Assembly (NCBI GenBank): GCA_003485825.1
Contig: DNHN01000145.1
Span: 13,104-18,194 of the forward strand
DNA: 5,091 nt
Direction of reading: 5' to 3'
Source of the DNA: Bacteroidota bacterium
Lineage (GTDB): Bacteria > Bacteroidota > Bacteroidia > NS11-12g > UBA9320
Below, piece by piece: positions 1 through 5,091 of this stretch; the first letter of the stretch is position 1; each line of letters opens with the position of its first letter. The position numbers were made by a program, and so were the translations under genes. A model generated the notes under the pieces. The model saw only the letters and a program-made list of their open reading frames with translations, had not been told where the DNA came from and did not search any database.

Positions 1-284
1 ACCTTCTGTTTATCAAAAATAGGCTTAAAGGTAATCCCGGCATTTTTGGTTTCCCACACGCCACCTGAAGCTACCCCTACTAAGTAGTGATTTTCATCTT
101 TAGGATCTATGGCTATATCCGCTATTCGCCCTGTCATAAAAGCTGGGCCTACACTTCGCATATCTATTCCGTCAGTATTAAGGCTATCCCATTTTGTCTT
201 TGTATTTTGTGCTAAAGTAACGAGACTAACAGACAGTAGTAAACTCAATACTGTGCATCTTTTTAATAGTGTAGGACCATTCAT
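1..284 (-). CDS. Secreted VPS10/sortilin-like BNR-repeat protein, N-terminal part (cut by window edge)
   Basis: Only the first 94 residues are present; the frame runs off the left edge. The ATG at 284-282 is the first start after an in-frame TAG. Residues 1-26 form a signal peptide (basic KR at 8-9, hydrophobic LSLLLSVSLVTLA, then Q26), so the product is exported. Residues 43-61 (RSVGPAFMTGRIADIAIDP) and 73-91 (SGGVWETKNAGITFKPIFD) match the opening of the large Bacteroidota proteins annotated as VPS10 domain, glycosyl hydrolase or WD40/YVTN/BNR-like repeat proteins, in which each beta-propeller blade carries a G-x-W-x-T/S-x-D/N-x-G signature; here the blade reads GVWETKNAG. Family members are usually many hundreds of residues long, so most of the gene lies outside. 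Their biochemical role is poorly established, and glycosidase activity should not be assumed. The gene is divergent from the methyltransferase gene. Confidence 0.8.
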   Translation of the reverse strand, partial: MNGPTLLKRCTVLSLLLSVSLVTLAQNTKTKWDSLNTDGIDMRSVGPAFMTGRIADIAIDPKDENHYLVGVASGGVWETKNAGITFKPIFDKQK

Positions 285-290
285 ATCGGT

Positions 291-298
291 CAAAAATA
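291..298 (-). promoter_or_regulatory. Bacteroidota -7 promoter box for the VPS10-like gene
   Basis: On the minus strand this reads TATTTTTG, a full match to the Bacteroidota sigma-ABfr -7 consensus TAnnTTTG. It ends six bases before the ATG at 284, so the transcript would have almost no leader. I see no clear TTG -33 element at the usual distance, so the assignment rests on the box and its position. Confidence 0.5.
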
Positions 299-406
299 AA
301 GTAAAATCACTTATCTACACTGCATTTAGTCTTCGCATAGGTTCAGTAAAATATCCCTGTGCGTTGAGATACACTGGGAGCCTTGAAAATTTAAAGATGT
401 AAGCGT

Positions 407-448
407 TAGTAACTTCGTACGTTTTTATACCAAAATAGTATCTTCGTA
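407..448 (+). repeat. 13-bp near-perfect direct repeat spanning the methyltransferase promoter
   Basis: TAGTAACTTCGTA at 407-419 recurs as TAGTATCTTCGTA at 436-448, a 12 of 13 match starting 29 bases apart. The second copy contains the probable -7 box TATCTTCG of the downstream gene. A weaker, two-base-shorter relative (TAGTCTTCGCA) sits at 327-337. The pair could be tandem -7 elements, an operator read by a dimeric regulator, or chance in an A+T-rich spacer. Confidence 0.5.
439..446 (+). promoter_or_regulatory. Probable -7 promoter box for the methyltransferase gene
   Basis: TATCTTCG differs by one base from the Bacteroidota consensus TAnnTTTG and ends four bases before the ATG at 451, so transcription would begin at or beside the start codon. 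A TTCG at 414-417, 21 bases upstream, is at roughly the right distance for a -33 element (usually TTG or TTTG) but is not a clean match. No purine-rich ribosome-binding site precedes the start. Confidence 0.5.
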
Positions 449-450
449 GC

Positions 451-1458
451 ATGCATAGAATAGAAAAATTATTGGAAGACAGAATCCTCTTTTTAGATGG
501 GGCGATGGGTACTATGATCCAGAAGCACAAGCTTACCGAGGAGCAGTATCGCGGCGAAAGATTCTCTGACTATGCACATAATCTAAAAGGCAATAATGAT
601 CTGCTGAGCATCACTCAGCCCGCTGTTATAAGCCAGATACACAAGGAGTTTTTAGACGCTGGGGCAGATATCATAGAAACCAATACATTCAATAGCACTG
701 CAGTAAGCATGGCGGATTACCATATGGAGTTTTTGGTAGATGAGTTAAACCTAGTTTCTGCTCAGCTCGCACGTGCCGCAGTAGATGAATATACTGCCAT
801 CAACCCAGACAAACCACGTTTCGTAGCTGGCAGCATAGGACCTACGAATAAAACCGCTTCATTAAGCCCCGATGTCAATAATCCTGGATTTAGAGCTGTG
901 AGTTTTGACGACCTTGTGGCTACCTATAAGCAGCAAGCAACAGCTTTGGCTAAAGGCGGAGTAGATATATTTTTGATAGAAACGGTGTTTGATACACTCA
1001 ACTGTAAGGCAGCCATATTTGCGCTGCTGGAAGTAAAAGACGAACTGGAGATAGACACTCCTATTATGATCAGTGGAACCATCACAGATGCCAGTGGCAG
1101 AACACTCAGTGGACAAACGGTTGAAGCATTTTGGTACAGTGTAAGTCACGCTAAGCCCCTTAGTATAGGACTAAACTGTGCGCTAGGAGCAGATCAGATG
1201 CGTCCATTTATCAAAGAACTTAGTGACAAAGCGTGGTGTAGAGTATCTGCCCACCCCAATGCTGGATTGCCCAATGAATTTGGCGAATACGATGAAACGC
1301 CTGAGAGCATGAGTAAGGTAGTAGGCGAGTTTGCCAGTAGTGGATTCTTAAACATCGTAGGGGGATGCTGCGGCACTACTCCTGAGCACCTGAAGGCTAT
1401 CATAGAACGGGTACAGTCTGAGAAGCCTAGGGAGGTTCCTGTGCTTGCCGTACAATAG
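451..1458 (+). CDS. Homocysteine S-methyltransferase (stand-alone N-terminal module of MetH)
   Basis: This 335-residue cytoplasmic protein covers only the homocysteine-binding TIM barrel of cobalamin-dependent methionine synthase, which transfers a methyl group to homocysteine to give methionine. The glycine-rich opening DGAMGTMIQ is at 16-24, ETNTFNST at 76-83, [16 protein letters not shown] at 127-142, IETVFDT at 176-182 and [16 protein letters not shown] at 208-223. The zinc-binding cysteines are in GLNCALG (C243) and GGCCGTTP (C306, C307), so the active site looks intact. The length fits the first MetH domain (about 350 residues in E. coli). The folate, cobalamin and reactivation domains are absent and do not follow downstream; several Bacteroidota are known to encode MetH in two genes, normally adjacent. 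A separate betaine- or S-methylmethionine-type methyltransferase is possible, but the motifs read as MetH-like. The next gene starts 27 bases later. Confidence 0.9.
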   Translation: MHRIEKLLEDRILFLDGAMGTMIQKHKLTEEQYRGERFSDYAHNLKGNNDLLSITQPAVISQIHKEFLDAGADIIETNTFNSTAVSMADYHMEFLVDELNLVSAQLARAAVDEYTAINPDKPRFVAGSIGPTNKTASLSPDVNNPGFRAVSFDDLVATYKQQATALAKGGVDIFLIETVFDTLNCKAAIFALLEVKDELEIDTPIMISGTITDASGRTLSGQTVEAFWYSVSHAKPLSIGLNCALGADQMRPFIKELSDKAWCRVSAHPNAGLPNEFGEYDETPESMSKVVGEFASSGFLNIVGGCCGTTPEHLKAIIERVQSEKPREVPVLAVQ

Positions 1459-1485
1459 CATCATCTAGTTTAGCGTTATAGCCGC

Positions 1486-2343
1486 ATGCGAAACCTCTTC
1501 CTATTATTCGTGATGACACTCGGATACTTTTCCAATGCACAGGTAAAAGAGGTAAATTTCCTGGGTAAAAACTGGTATTTGCATGGGTATGATTTTAGGA
1601 TAGGGAACTCCATTCACTCGCAAGCCTATGACAATAAGTTACCAAGTTTAGTAAGCTTCCCTTCAGAAAATTATAGAGCTTCTACATTGGAGAATACTGA
1701 AATAAACGATTGGGGATTTGATGGACCCAGTTTATTTACCGTTGGGTTTGTACTACGTCCATTTTATCTCTCAGATAAGGTCTGGAAACGGCATATTGAA
1801 GTCGCTCACGACGTTGAACTAAAAAGAAGAAACATTGCTTATTTTGACCAAACTCCAAATCCTAATTTCGACTACGACTACAGAGACTATAGGTTAAAGA
1901 CTTCTCACTTGGGATATTCTCCTAAGATTACTTATAGCTCTCCATCATTTTTAAGAAGATTTAAAGCCTATGCATCATTATACAGTTCATTGAGATTACC
2001 TCTTAATGGATACCTCTATACAAATCCAGACGCGAAGGTAGCAGATCCAAATGCACGGAGTAATTACTTTACTATCCATGGCACCTCTTATTCAGACCGA
2101 ATAGCTGCTGAATACTTTGAGATGTGCGGTGGAGCACAGATAGGCATAAAAATGAATATTCACTGTAAGTGGAATATCCATCTAGAGAGAAATATGCATA
2201 CACTTCATTCATTTTCTAAAGACTTTACTCAGTCAAATTCTGGATCTTCGCAGGGGTTCCGATTTGGCATAAGGTATATGTATGGAACTCCTCCTACCCA
2301 AGATGCTAAAACACTTGACGATGATAACCCTGTCTTTTGGTAA
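1486..2343 (+). CDS. Probable outer-membrane beta-barrel protein, unknown function
   Basis: I do not recognise a family for this 285-residue protein. Residues 1-19 are a signal peptide (MRNLFLLFVMTLGYFSNAQ, likely cleaved near A18/Q19), a typical Bacteroidota ending. The mature part is rich in Tyr, Phe, Ser and Asn, with alternating short strands such as SLFTVGFVLRPF (82-93), FKAYASLYSSLRLPL (159-173), GGAQIGIKMNI (215-225) and GFRFGIRYMY (257-266), consistent with an outer-membrane barrel. Loops are polar, for example an aspartate/tyrosine-rich stretch at 127-135. The protein ends in DDDNPVFW, an acidic tail with a terminal aromatic residue. There is no T9SS C-terminal domain and no lipobox. 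The ATG directly precedes the signal peptide and an in-frame TAG lies 12 bases before it. No convincing promoter is visible in the 27-base gap, so it is probably cotranscribed with the methyltransferase gene, although no functional link is evident. Confidence 0.7.
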   Translation: MRNLFLLFVMTLGYFSNAQVKEVNFLGKNWYLHGYDFRIGNSIHSQAYDNKLPSLVSFPSENYRASTLENTEINDWGFDGPSLFTVGFVLRPFYLSDKVWKRHIEVAHDVELKRRNIAYFDQTPNPNFDYDYRDYRLKTSHLGYSPKITYSSPSFLRRFKAYASLYSSLRLPLNGYLYTNPDAKVADPNARSNYFTIHGTSYSDRIAAEYFEMCGGAQIGIKMNIHCKWNIHLERNMHTLHSFSKDFTQSNSGSSQGFRFGIRYMYGTPPTQDAKTLDDDNPVFW

Positions 2344-2364
2344 ATTGCTTTTGTAGTACCTTTA
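2335..2364 (+). promoter_or_regulatory. Possible promoter for the small lipoprotein gene
   Basis: TTTTG at 2335-2339 and TACCTTTA at 2357-2364 are separated by 17 bases and resemble the Bacteroidota -33 and -7 elements; the last base of the -7 box deviates from TAnnTTTG. The box ends four bases before the ATG at 2369, the same spacing as at two other starts in the window. The -33 part lies within the last codons of the upstream gene, so readthrough from upstream may also contribute. Confidence 0.4.
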
Positions 2365-2368
2365 CCAA

Positions 2369-2773
2369 ATGAAAAAGACACTTTACCTTCTCTCCATAGT
2401 TGCCTTGGTGGCTAGCTGTAAGCAGCCAGAATCTAAAAAAGCAGCTTCGAATACCATACAGCCGAGCATTTTATTCAACGTGAGTGATGGCAGTAATGTT
2501 TCGTCTTTTAATGTATATAGAAACGATGATATAGTGCTGCAATTGCCAGCATCTAGTGCTCAGAATATAGACTATGATTTTGAAGATGTGGAGATGTACT
2601 TAGAAGACTTAGACTCCCTTAAATATACTGTAGAACCTTTATTTATGGATTCTACGAATGCCAATGTTGATATACAAATGGAGCTTCAGATAGACGACAG
2701 TGCAGTAGTCACTCAAAACATTGCAGGAATAACATATGGCCAGGTAGCCGAATTGAACTATACTAAAAAGTAA
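2369..2773 (+). CDS. Small acidic lipoprotein, unknown function
   Basis: This 134-residue protein begins with a lipoprotein signal peptide: KK at 2-3, a hydrophobic run LYLLSIVALVAS, and a lipobox LVASC with the lipidated cysteine at C17. The residues after the cysteine (KQPESKK) lack the acidic cluster that marks surface-exported Bacteroidota lipoproteins, so the anchor may face the periplasm; this is inference. The mature domain is short, beta-prone and acidic (for example DYDFEDVEMYLEDLD at 68-82) and ends in NYTKK. A small beta-sandwich is plausible, but I recognise no family. It lies 25 bases after the barrel gene and is followed after three bases by a 39-residue ORF in the same frame. 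Being next to a barrel protein, it could be an accessory lipoprotein to it, which is only suggested by position. Confidence 0.75.
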   Translation: MKKTLYLLSIVALVASCKQPESKKAASNTIQPSILFNVSDGSNVSSFNVYRNDDIVLQLPASSAQNIDYDFEDVEMYLEDLDSLKYTVEPLFMDSTNANVDIQMELQIDDSAVVTQNIAGITYGQVAELNYTKK

Positions 2774-2776
2774 AAA

Positions 2777-2896
2777 ATGTCAGAAGCAGTAGCGAATTTA
2801 AGAGAACAAGCAGTAGCTGAGCGCATGGGAGCTGCAGGTATACGAATGAAAAATAGAGCTGATTTTTATTACCTTGTGGAGCATAAATTAGGATAG
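2777..2896 (+). CDS. Small 39-residue protein downstream of the lipoprotein gene
   Basis: The ORF starts at ATG 2777 in the sequence TAA AAA ATG, so it is in the same frame as the lipoprotein gene and separated from its stop by one codon. It ends at TAG 2894-2896, 19 bases before the terminator hairpin, so it occupies nearly all of the space between lipoprotein and terminator. The predicted protein is soluble and looks helical: an alanine-rich amphipathic first half (SEAVANLREQAVAERM), a GAAGIRMKNR turn, then ADFYYLVEHKLG. Charge is nearly balanced (five acidic, six Lys/Arg). There is no signal peptide, membrane segment or Cys. I do not recognise a family. It could be a coupled small cytoplasmic protein, the remnant of a longer gene, or a stop-readthrough extension of the lipoprotein. 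Coding is supported by position and plausible composition only. Confidence 0.5.
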   Translation: MSEAVANLREQAVAERMGAAGIRMKNRADFYYLVEHKLG

Positions 2897-2915
2897 TTCC
2901 TATTATACTTTAGAT

Positions 2916-2950
2916 AAAAGCAGATCTGTCAAATTGATAGTCGTGCTTTT
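2916..2950. terminator. Bidirectional hairpin terminator between convergent genes
   Basis: AAAAGCA (2916-2922) pairs perfectly with TGCTTTT (2944-2950). Inside, separated by a 3-by-3 internal loop, CTGTCA (2926-2931) pairs with TGATAG (2935-2940), including one G-T pair, around an AAT loop. The stem ends in four T on either strand. It fills the 54-base gap between the 39-residue ORF and the aldehyde dehydrogenase stop codon, which directly abuts the hairpin at 2951, so it can end transcripts from both sides. The T tracts are short, so strength is uncertain. Confidence 0.7.
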
Positions 2951-4327
2951 CTATGACCATTGAAAAAGCCTTTTTATCCACTTAAACTTGGTTTTAGAAT
3001 ACGGAGAATACTTAATATTAGGCTCTAACCAAGTAGGCTTATCCAGTATACTTTTATAATTAGAAAATGATCTAAATCCTTCCTCTCCATGATATGCCCC
3101 CATACCACTGGCACCTACTCCTCCAAAAGGTAAATGACTATTAACGATATGCATTACAGCGTCATTCACCGCTCCTCCACCAAAAGAAACTTTTGCCATA
3201 AACATATCGACCTCGCTCTTCTTATTCGAATAGATATATGCGGCTAGCGGCTTGTCTGATTTAGCAATAACTGCATACGCATCTTCGAGTGTATCGTAAG
3301 GTATGATGGGCCATACGGGTCCAAATATCTCCTCTTGCATAGCGGCATCGTCTGCGCTACTCGGATACAATACCGTAGGTTGTATAGTACGTAATACATT
3401 ATTGACCTCACCACCCAGCACCACTTTATTCCTAGATATAAGCGCTGCTATTCTATCCATATTTCGCTCATTAATAATCTGTACATAATTATCATTTGCC
3501 GTATCATAGTTAGCCTTCGACACTTCTTTTTTTACCCTATCAATAAACTCATCAGCTATCCTCTTATCTACCAGCACATAATCAGGCGCTATACACGTCT
3601 GCCCCGCATTGAGAAACTTAGCCCATACTAATCTTTTTACGGTAACGCTTAAGTCACAGCTAGCCATAACGAGTGCTGGACTCTTACCTCCTAACTCTAG
3701 TGTCACAGGAGTTAGGTTCTCAGCGGCAGCTTTGTAAACTATTTTGCCTACGGTGCTGCTACCTGTGAAAAAGATCTTATCCCACTTTTGATGAAGTAAC
3801 TCTGTAGCCTCTGGTAAACCTCCTTCTATCACATGCAGTAAGCCAGCATCAAAATTTTCATTTATAAGTCGAGCCATAACCGCACTAGTTCGCTTAGGCA
3901 GCTCACTAGGCTTAAGTACTACAGAACATCCTGCCGATATAGCTGCTACTATGGGCGCTAGGGATAAGTAATAAGGATAATTCCACGCACCTATCACTAA
4001 GGCTACTCCTAGTGGTTCAGGGACAATATAACTACTGGCTGGCTGATTTAGTAGATTCGTAGTAACATGCTTTTTACGTGCCCAATTATCTAGCTTACTC
4101 ACTGCCTCATCTATATCATGATATACTAAAGCTAGCTCAGTAGCATACGTTTCAAATTCAGATTTTTTAAAATCAGCATATATAGCCGAATACAACTTAT
4201 TCTCATTTGTTTGTAGTGCGCGCCTTAGCTTACGTAATATCTCTTTACGTGCCTTTAGCGATCTAGTAGCACCTGATTTATAATACTTCCTTTGCCCTTC
4301 TAGGACTTCTTCTACTTTACTTGGCAT
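2951..4327 (-). CDS. NAD(P)-dependent aldehyde dehydrogenase, class 3-like
   Basis: This 458-residue enzyme oxidises aldehydes to carboxylic acids with NAD or NADP. The ALDH landmarks are complete: WNYP with the oxyanion Asn116, LKPSELP with Lys139, FFTGSSTVGK (186-195) at the cofactor fold, LELGGKSP with general base Glu211, GQTCIAPDY with catalytic Cys245, EIFGPVWPIIPY (333-344) and SHLPFGGVGASGMGAYHG (397-414). Length, the absence of an N-terminal extension, the QTCIAPDY motif and the basic tail ending KWIKRLFQWS fit the ALDH3 group, which favours medium- and long-chain or aromatic aldehydes; the actual substrate cannot be read from sequence. A Trp (W339) sits in the GPVWP motif, where Leu or another aliphatic residue is usual. 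The ATG at 4327-4325 overlaps the end of the DUF2188 gene by 11 bases, suggesting one transcript and translational coupling. Its stop abuts the terminator. Confidence 0.93.
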   Translation of the reverse strand: MPSKVEEVLEGQRKYYKSGATRSLKARKEILRKLRRALQTNENKLYSAIYADFKKSEFETYATELALVYHDIDEAVSKLDNWARKKHVTTNLLNQPASSYIVPEPLGVALVIGAWNYPYYLSLAPIVAAISAGCSVVLKPSELPKRTSAVMARLINENFDAGLLHVIEGGLPEATELLHQKWDKIFFTGSSTVGKIVYKAAAENLTPVTLELGGKSPALVMASCDLSVTVKRLVWAKFLNAGQTCIAPDYVLVDKRIADEFIDRVKKEVSKANYDTANDNYVQIINERNMDRIAALISRNKVVLGGEVNNVLRTIQPTVLYPSSADDAAMQEEIFGPVWPIIPYDTLEDAYAVIAKSDKPLAAYIYSNKKSEVDMFMAKVSFGGGAVNDAVMHIVNSHLPFGGVGASGMGAYHGEEGFRSFSNYKSILDKPTWLEPNIKYSPYSKTKFKWIKRLFQWS

Positions 4328-4610
4328 AGCTAATTCTATCTCTTATTCCGCCGTCTGCTCTATGTATAACTACCGCTGCATTGTGGTTCTTTGCTATCCG
4401 CTTCGCTCTTCGTATAGCGGTGCTTTGTTTTCTAAACGTATCCGTATAACGAGAATTCCCTTCTCCTTTTATAGCCCATCCTTTTTCGTGTGGCACTACG
4501 TGTTGATTCCAAGACTTTGGTGATGTGCGTATACCTTGATCTTTAGCCCAAGCTTTGAAGATTTTTTTTAGTAGGTCTACCCAAAACTGTGCTTCAGTTA
4601 TTTTAGCCAT
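4317..4610 (-). CDS. DUF2188 domain protein with N-terminal helical extension
   Basis: Residues 36-97 of this 97-residue basic protein match the DUF2188 pattern: QHVVPHEKGWAIKGEGNSR, a Thr/Phe segment, a helix STAIRRAKRIAKNH (63-76), then VVIHRADGGIRDRISYAK. In this family the HVVP...GWAVK.EG strands and the ELVIHgrDGrIRdkdSYG-like ending are the hallmark; the function is unknown. Family members are often only 60-80 residues, and here an extra segment at 1-35 (AQFWVDLLKKIFKAWAKDQG) looks like an amphipathic helix. The start is supported by a perfect -7 box four bases upstream. There is no signal peptide, so it is probably cytoplasmic. It overlaps the aldehyde dehydrogenase start by 11 bases, and aat ends 31 bases upstream. 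Confidence 0.85.
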   Translation of the reverse strand: MAKITEAQFWVDLLKKIFKAWAKDQGIRTSPKSWNQHVVPHEKGWAIKGEGNSRYTDTFRKQSTAIRRAKRIAKNHNAAVVIHRADGGIRDRISYAK

Positions 4611-4614
4611 GCTG

Positions 4615-4622
4615 CAAAGATA
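4615..4622 (-). promoter_or_regulatory. Bacteroidota -7 box for the DUF2188-aldehyde dehydrogenase operon
   Basis: The minus strand reads TATCTTTG, an exact match to TAnnTTTG in its commonest form, ending four bases before the ATG at 4610. It lies in the 31-base gap after aat. A clear TTG -33 element is not visible; the best candidate region overlaps the end of aat. This promoter would let the two downstream genes be expressed apart from aat, since no terminator is visible in the gap. Confidence 0.6.
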
Positions 4623-4641
4623 AGTTCATCGCGCTATATCC

Positions 4642-5091
4642 TTATTCTAACGCTTGTGCCAGCATCTCTTCATACTCCTCATTAGGCACTTCTTTAGCGC
4701 CAAACTGCAGTAAGTGGTCATTGATATATTGTGTATCCAGCAGTCTAAAATCATTTTCTTTTAAAAACTCAACTAGGAATACTAAGGCTATCTTACTGGC
4801 ATCTGTCTCCTTATGAAACATACTTTCTCCAAAAAAAACCTTACCTATAGCTACGCCATACAGCCCACCCACAAGCTGGCCTTCCCGCCACGTTTCAAAA
4901 CTAAAGCCGTAGCCCATCTCATTCAGTTTGCAGTATGATGCGATGATATCTTCACTAATCCAAGTGTCTTCACGTGCTGCACATCCGCGCATAGTTCCTT
5001 CAAAATCTCCGTTTATTCGCAGCTCGAAATGACCACGCTTATACAAGCGCTTTAGGTTTTTAGAAACATGAAAAGTCTCTAGTGGAATAAT
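4642..5091 (-). CDS. aat: Leucyl/phenylalanyl-tRNA-protein transferase, C-terminal part (cut by window edge)
   Basis: The frame is open from the right edge to the TAA at 4644-4642, giving 149 residues; the true start lies outside. A TTG at 5046 is not the start, because homology continues upstream as IPLETFHVSKNLKRLYKRGHFE, matching the Aat segment before the catalytic domain. The GNAT-like core is recognisable: TWISEDIIASYCKLNEMGYGFSFETWREGQLVGGLYGVAIGKVFFGESMF is present in consecutive blocks, then DASKIALVFLVEFL, the LLDTQ strand with its conserved Gln, and HLLQFGAKEVP at the end. Aat transfers Leu or Phe from aminoacyl-tRNA to N-terminal Lys or Arg, marking proteins for ClpS-ClpAP degradation in the cytoplasm. 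The missing part is about the first third of the protein. The gene precedes the DUF2188-aldehyde dehydrogenase pair on the same strand. Confidence 0.93.
   Translation of the reverse strand: MIPLETFHVSKNLKRLYKRGHFELRINGDFEGTMRGCAAREDTWISEDIIASYCKLNEMGYGFSFETWREGQLVGGLYGVAIGKVFFGESMFHKETDASKIALVFLVEFLKENDFRLLDTQYINDHLLQFGAKEVPNEEYEEMLAQALE

Noticed and set aside
1..284. Calling the left-edge gene a glycosyl hydrolase
   Set aside because: That label is often transferred to this family by annotation pipelines, but the visible part shows only BNR/propeller-type sequence and no catalytic domain.
109..402. Plus-strand ORF of 97 codons over the start of the VPS10-like gene and the divergent spacer
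   Set aside because: It is antisense to a coding region with a clear signal peptide and family motifs, and its translation shows no recognisable domain.
285..450. A SAM or other methionine-related riboswitch in front of the methyltransferase gene
   Set aside because: I could not find a convincing multi-helix fold or a recognised SAM-riboswitch core, and the probable promoter lies immediately before ATG, leaving no leader RNA.
315..530. Minus-strand ORF of 71 codons across the divergent spacer into the methyltransferase gene
   Set aside because: Its first part is antisense to the conserved DGAMGT region, and the rest covers the promoter region; no protein-like features.
862..1403. Two minus-strand ORFs (862-1149 and 1194-1403) inside the methyltransferase gene
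   Set aside because: They are antisense shadows of a strongly conserved enzyme gene, with compositions typical of such shadows.
3303..3488. Plus-strand ORF of 61 codons inside the aldehyde dehydrogenase gene
   Set aside because: It is antisense to the EIFGP region of the enzyme and has no independent support.
4642..5046. A TTG at 5046 as the start of the aat gene
   Set aside because: The frame remains open upstream and continues to match Aat to the window edge, so the gene is partial rather than short.

Overview
The window looks like chromosomal DNA of a member of the Bacteroidota. The evidence is four starts preceded by TAnnTTTG-like -7 boxes with no Shine-Dalgarno sequence, a stand-alone MetH homocysteine domain, a Bacteroidota-style VPS10/BNR secreted protein, and small signal-peptide and lipoprotein genes of unknown function. 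I cannot name a genus. There is no mobile element, CRISPR array, rRNA or tRNA, and every stretch longer than 300 bases is coding.

Layout. Positions 1-284 (minus) hold the N-terminus of a secreted VPS10/sortilin-like BNR-repeat protein cut by the left edge. A 166-bp divergent region (285-450) carries its probable promoter, and on the other strand a probable promoter embedded in a 13-bp direct repeat. The plus-strand group follows: a homocysteine S-methyltransferase (451-1458), a probable outer-membrane beta-barrel protein (1486-2343), a small lipoprotein (2369-2773) and a 39-residue ORF (2777-2896). It ends at a two-way hairpin terminator (2916-2950), which fills the short gap to a convergent minus-strand group. 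That group, in order of transcription, is the C-terminal part of leucyl/phenylalanyl-tRNA-protein transferase (aat, 5091-4642, cut by the right edge), a DUF2188 protein (4610-4317) and a class 3-like aldehyde dehydrogenase (4327-2951), whose start overlaps the end of the DUF2188 gene.

How they fit together. The window is mainly housekeeping: methionine synthesis, aldehyde oxidation and N-degron tagging, plus envelope proteins of unknown role. The observations most worth following are the repeated placement of the -7 box exactly four bases before ATG (suggesting leaderless transcripts), the direct repeat in front of the methyltransferase gene, the 39-residue ORF in frame behind the lipoprotein stop, and the DUF2188/aldehyde dehydrogenase coupling. 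I see no clear new defence, mobile or biosynthetic system.
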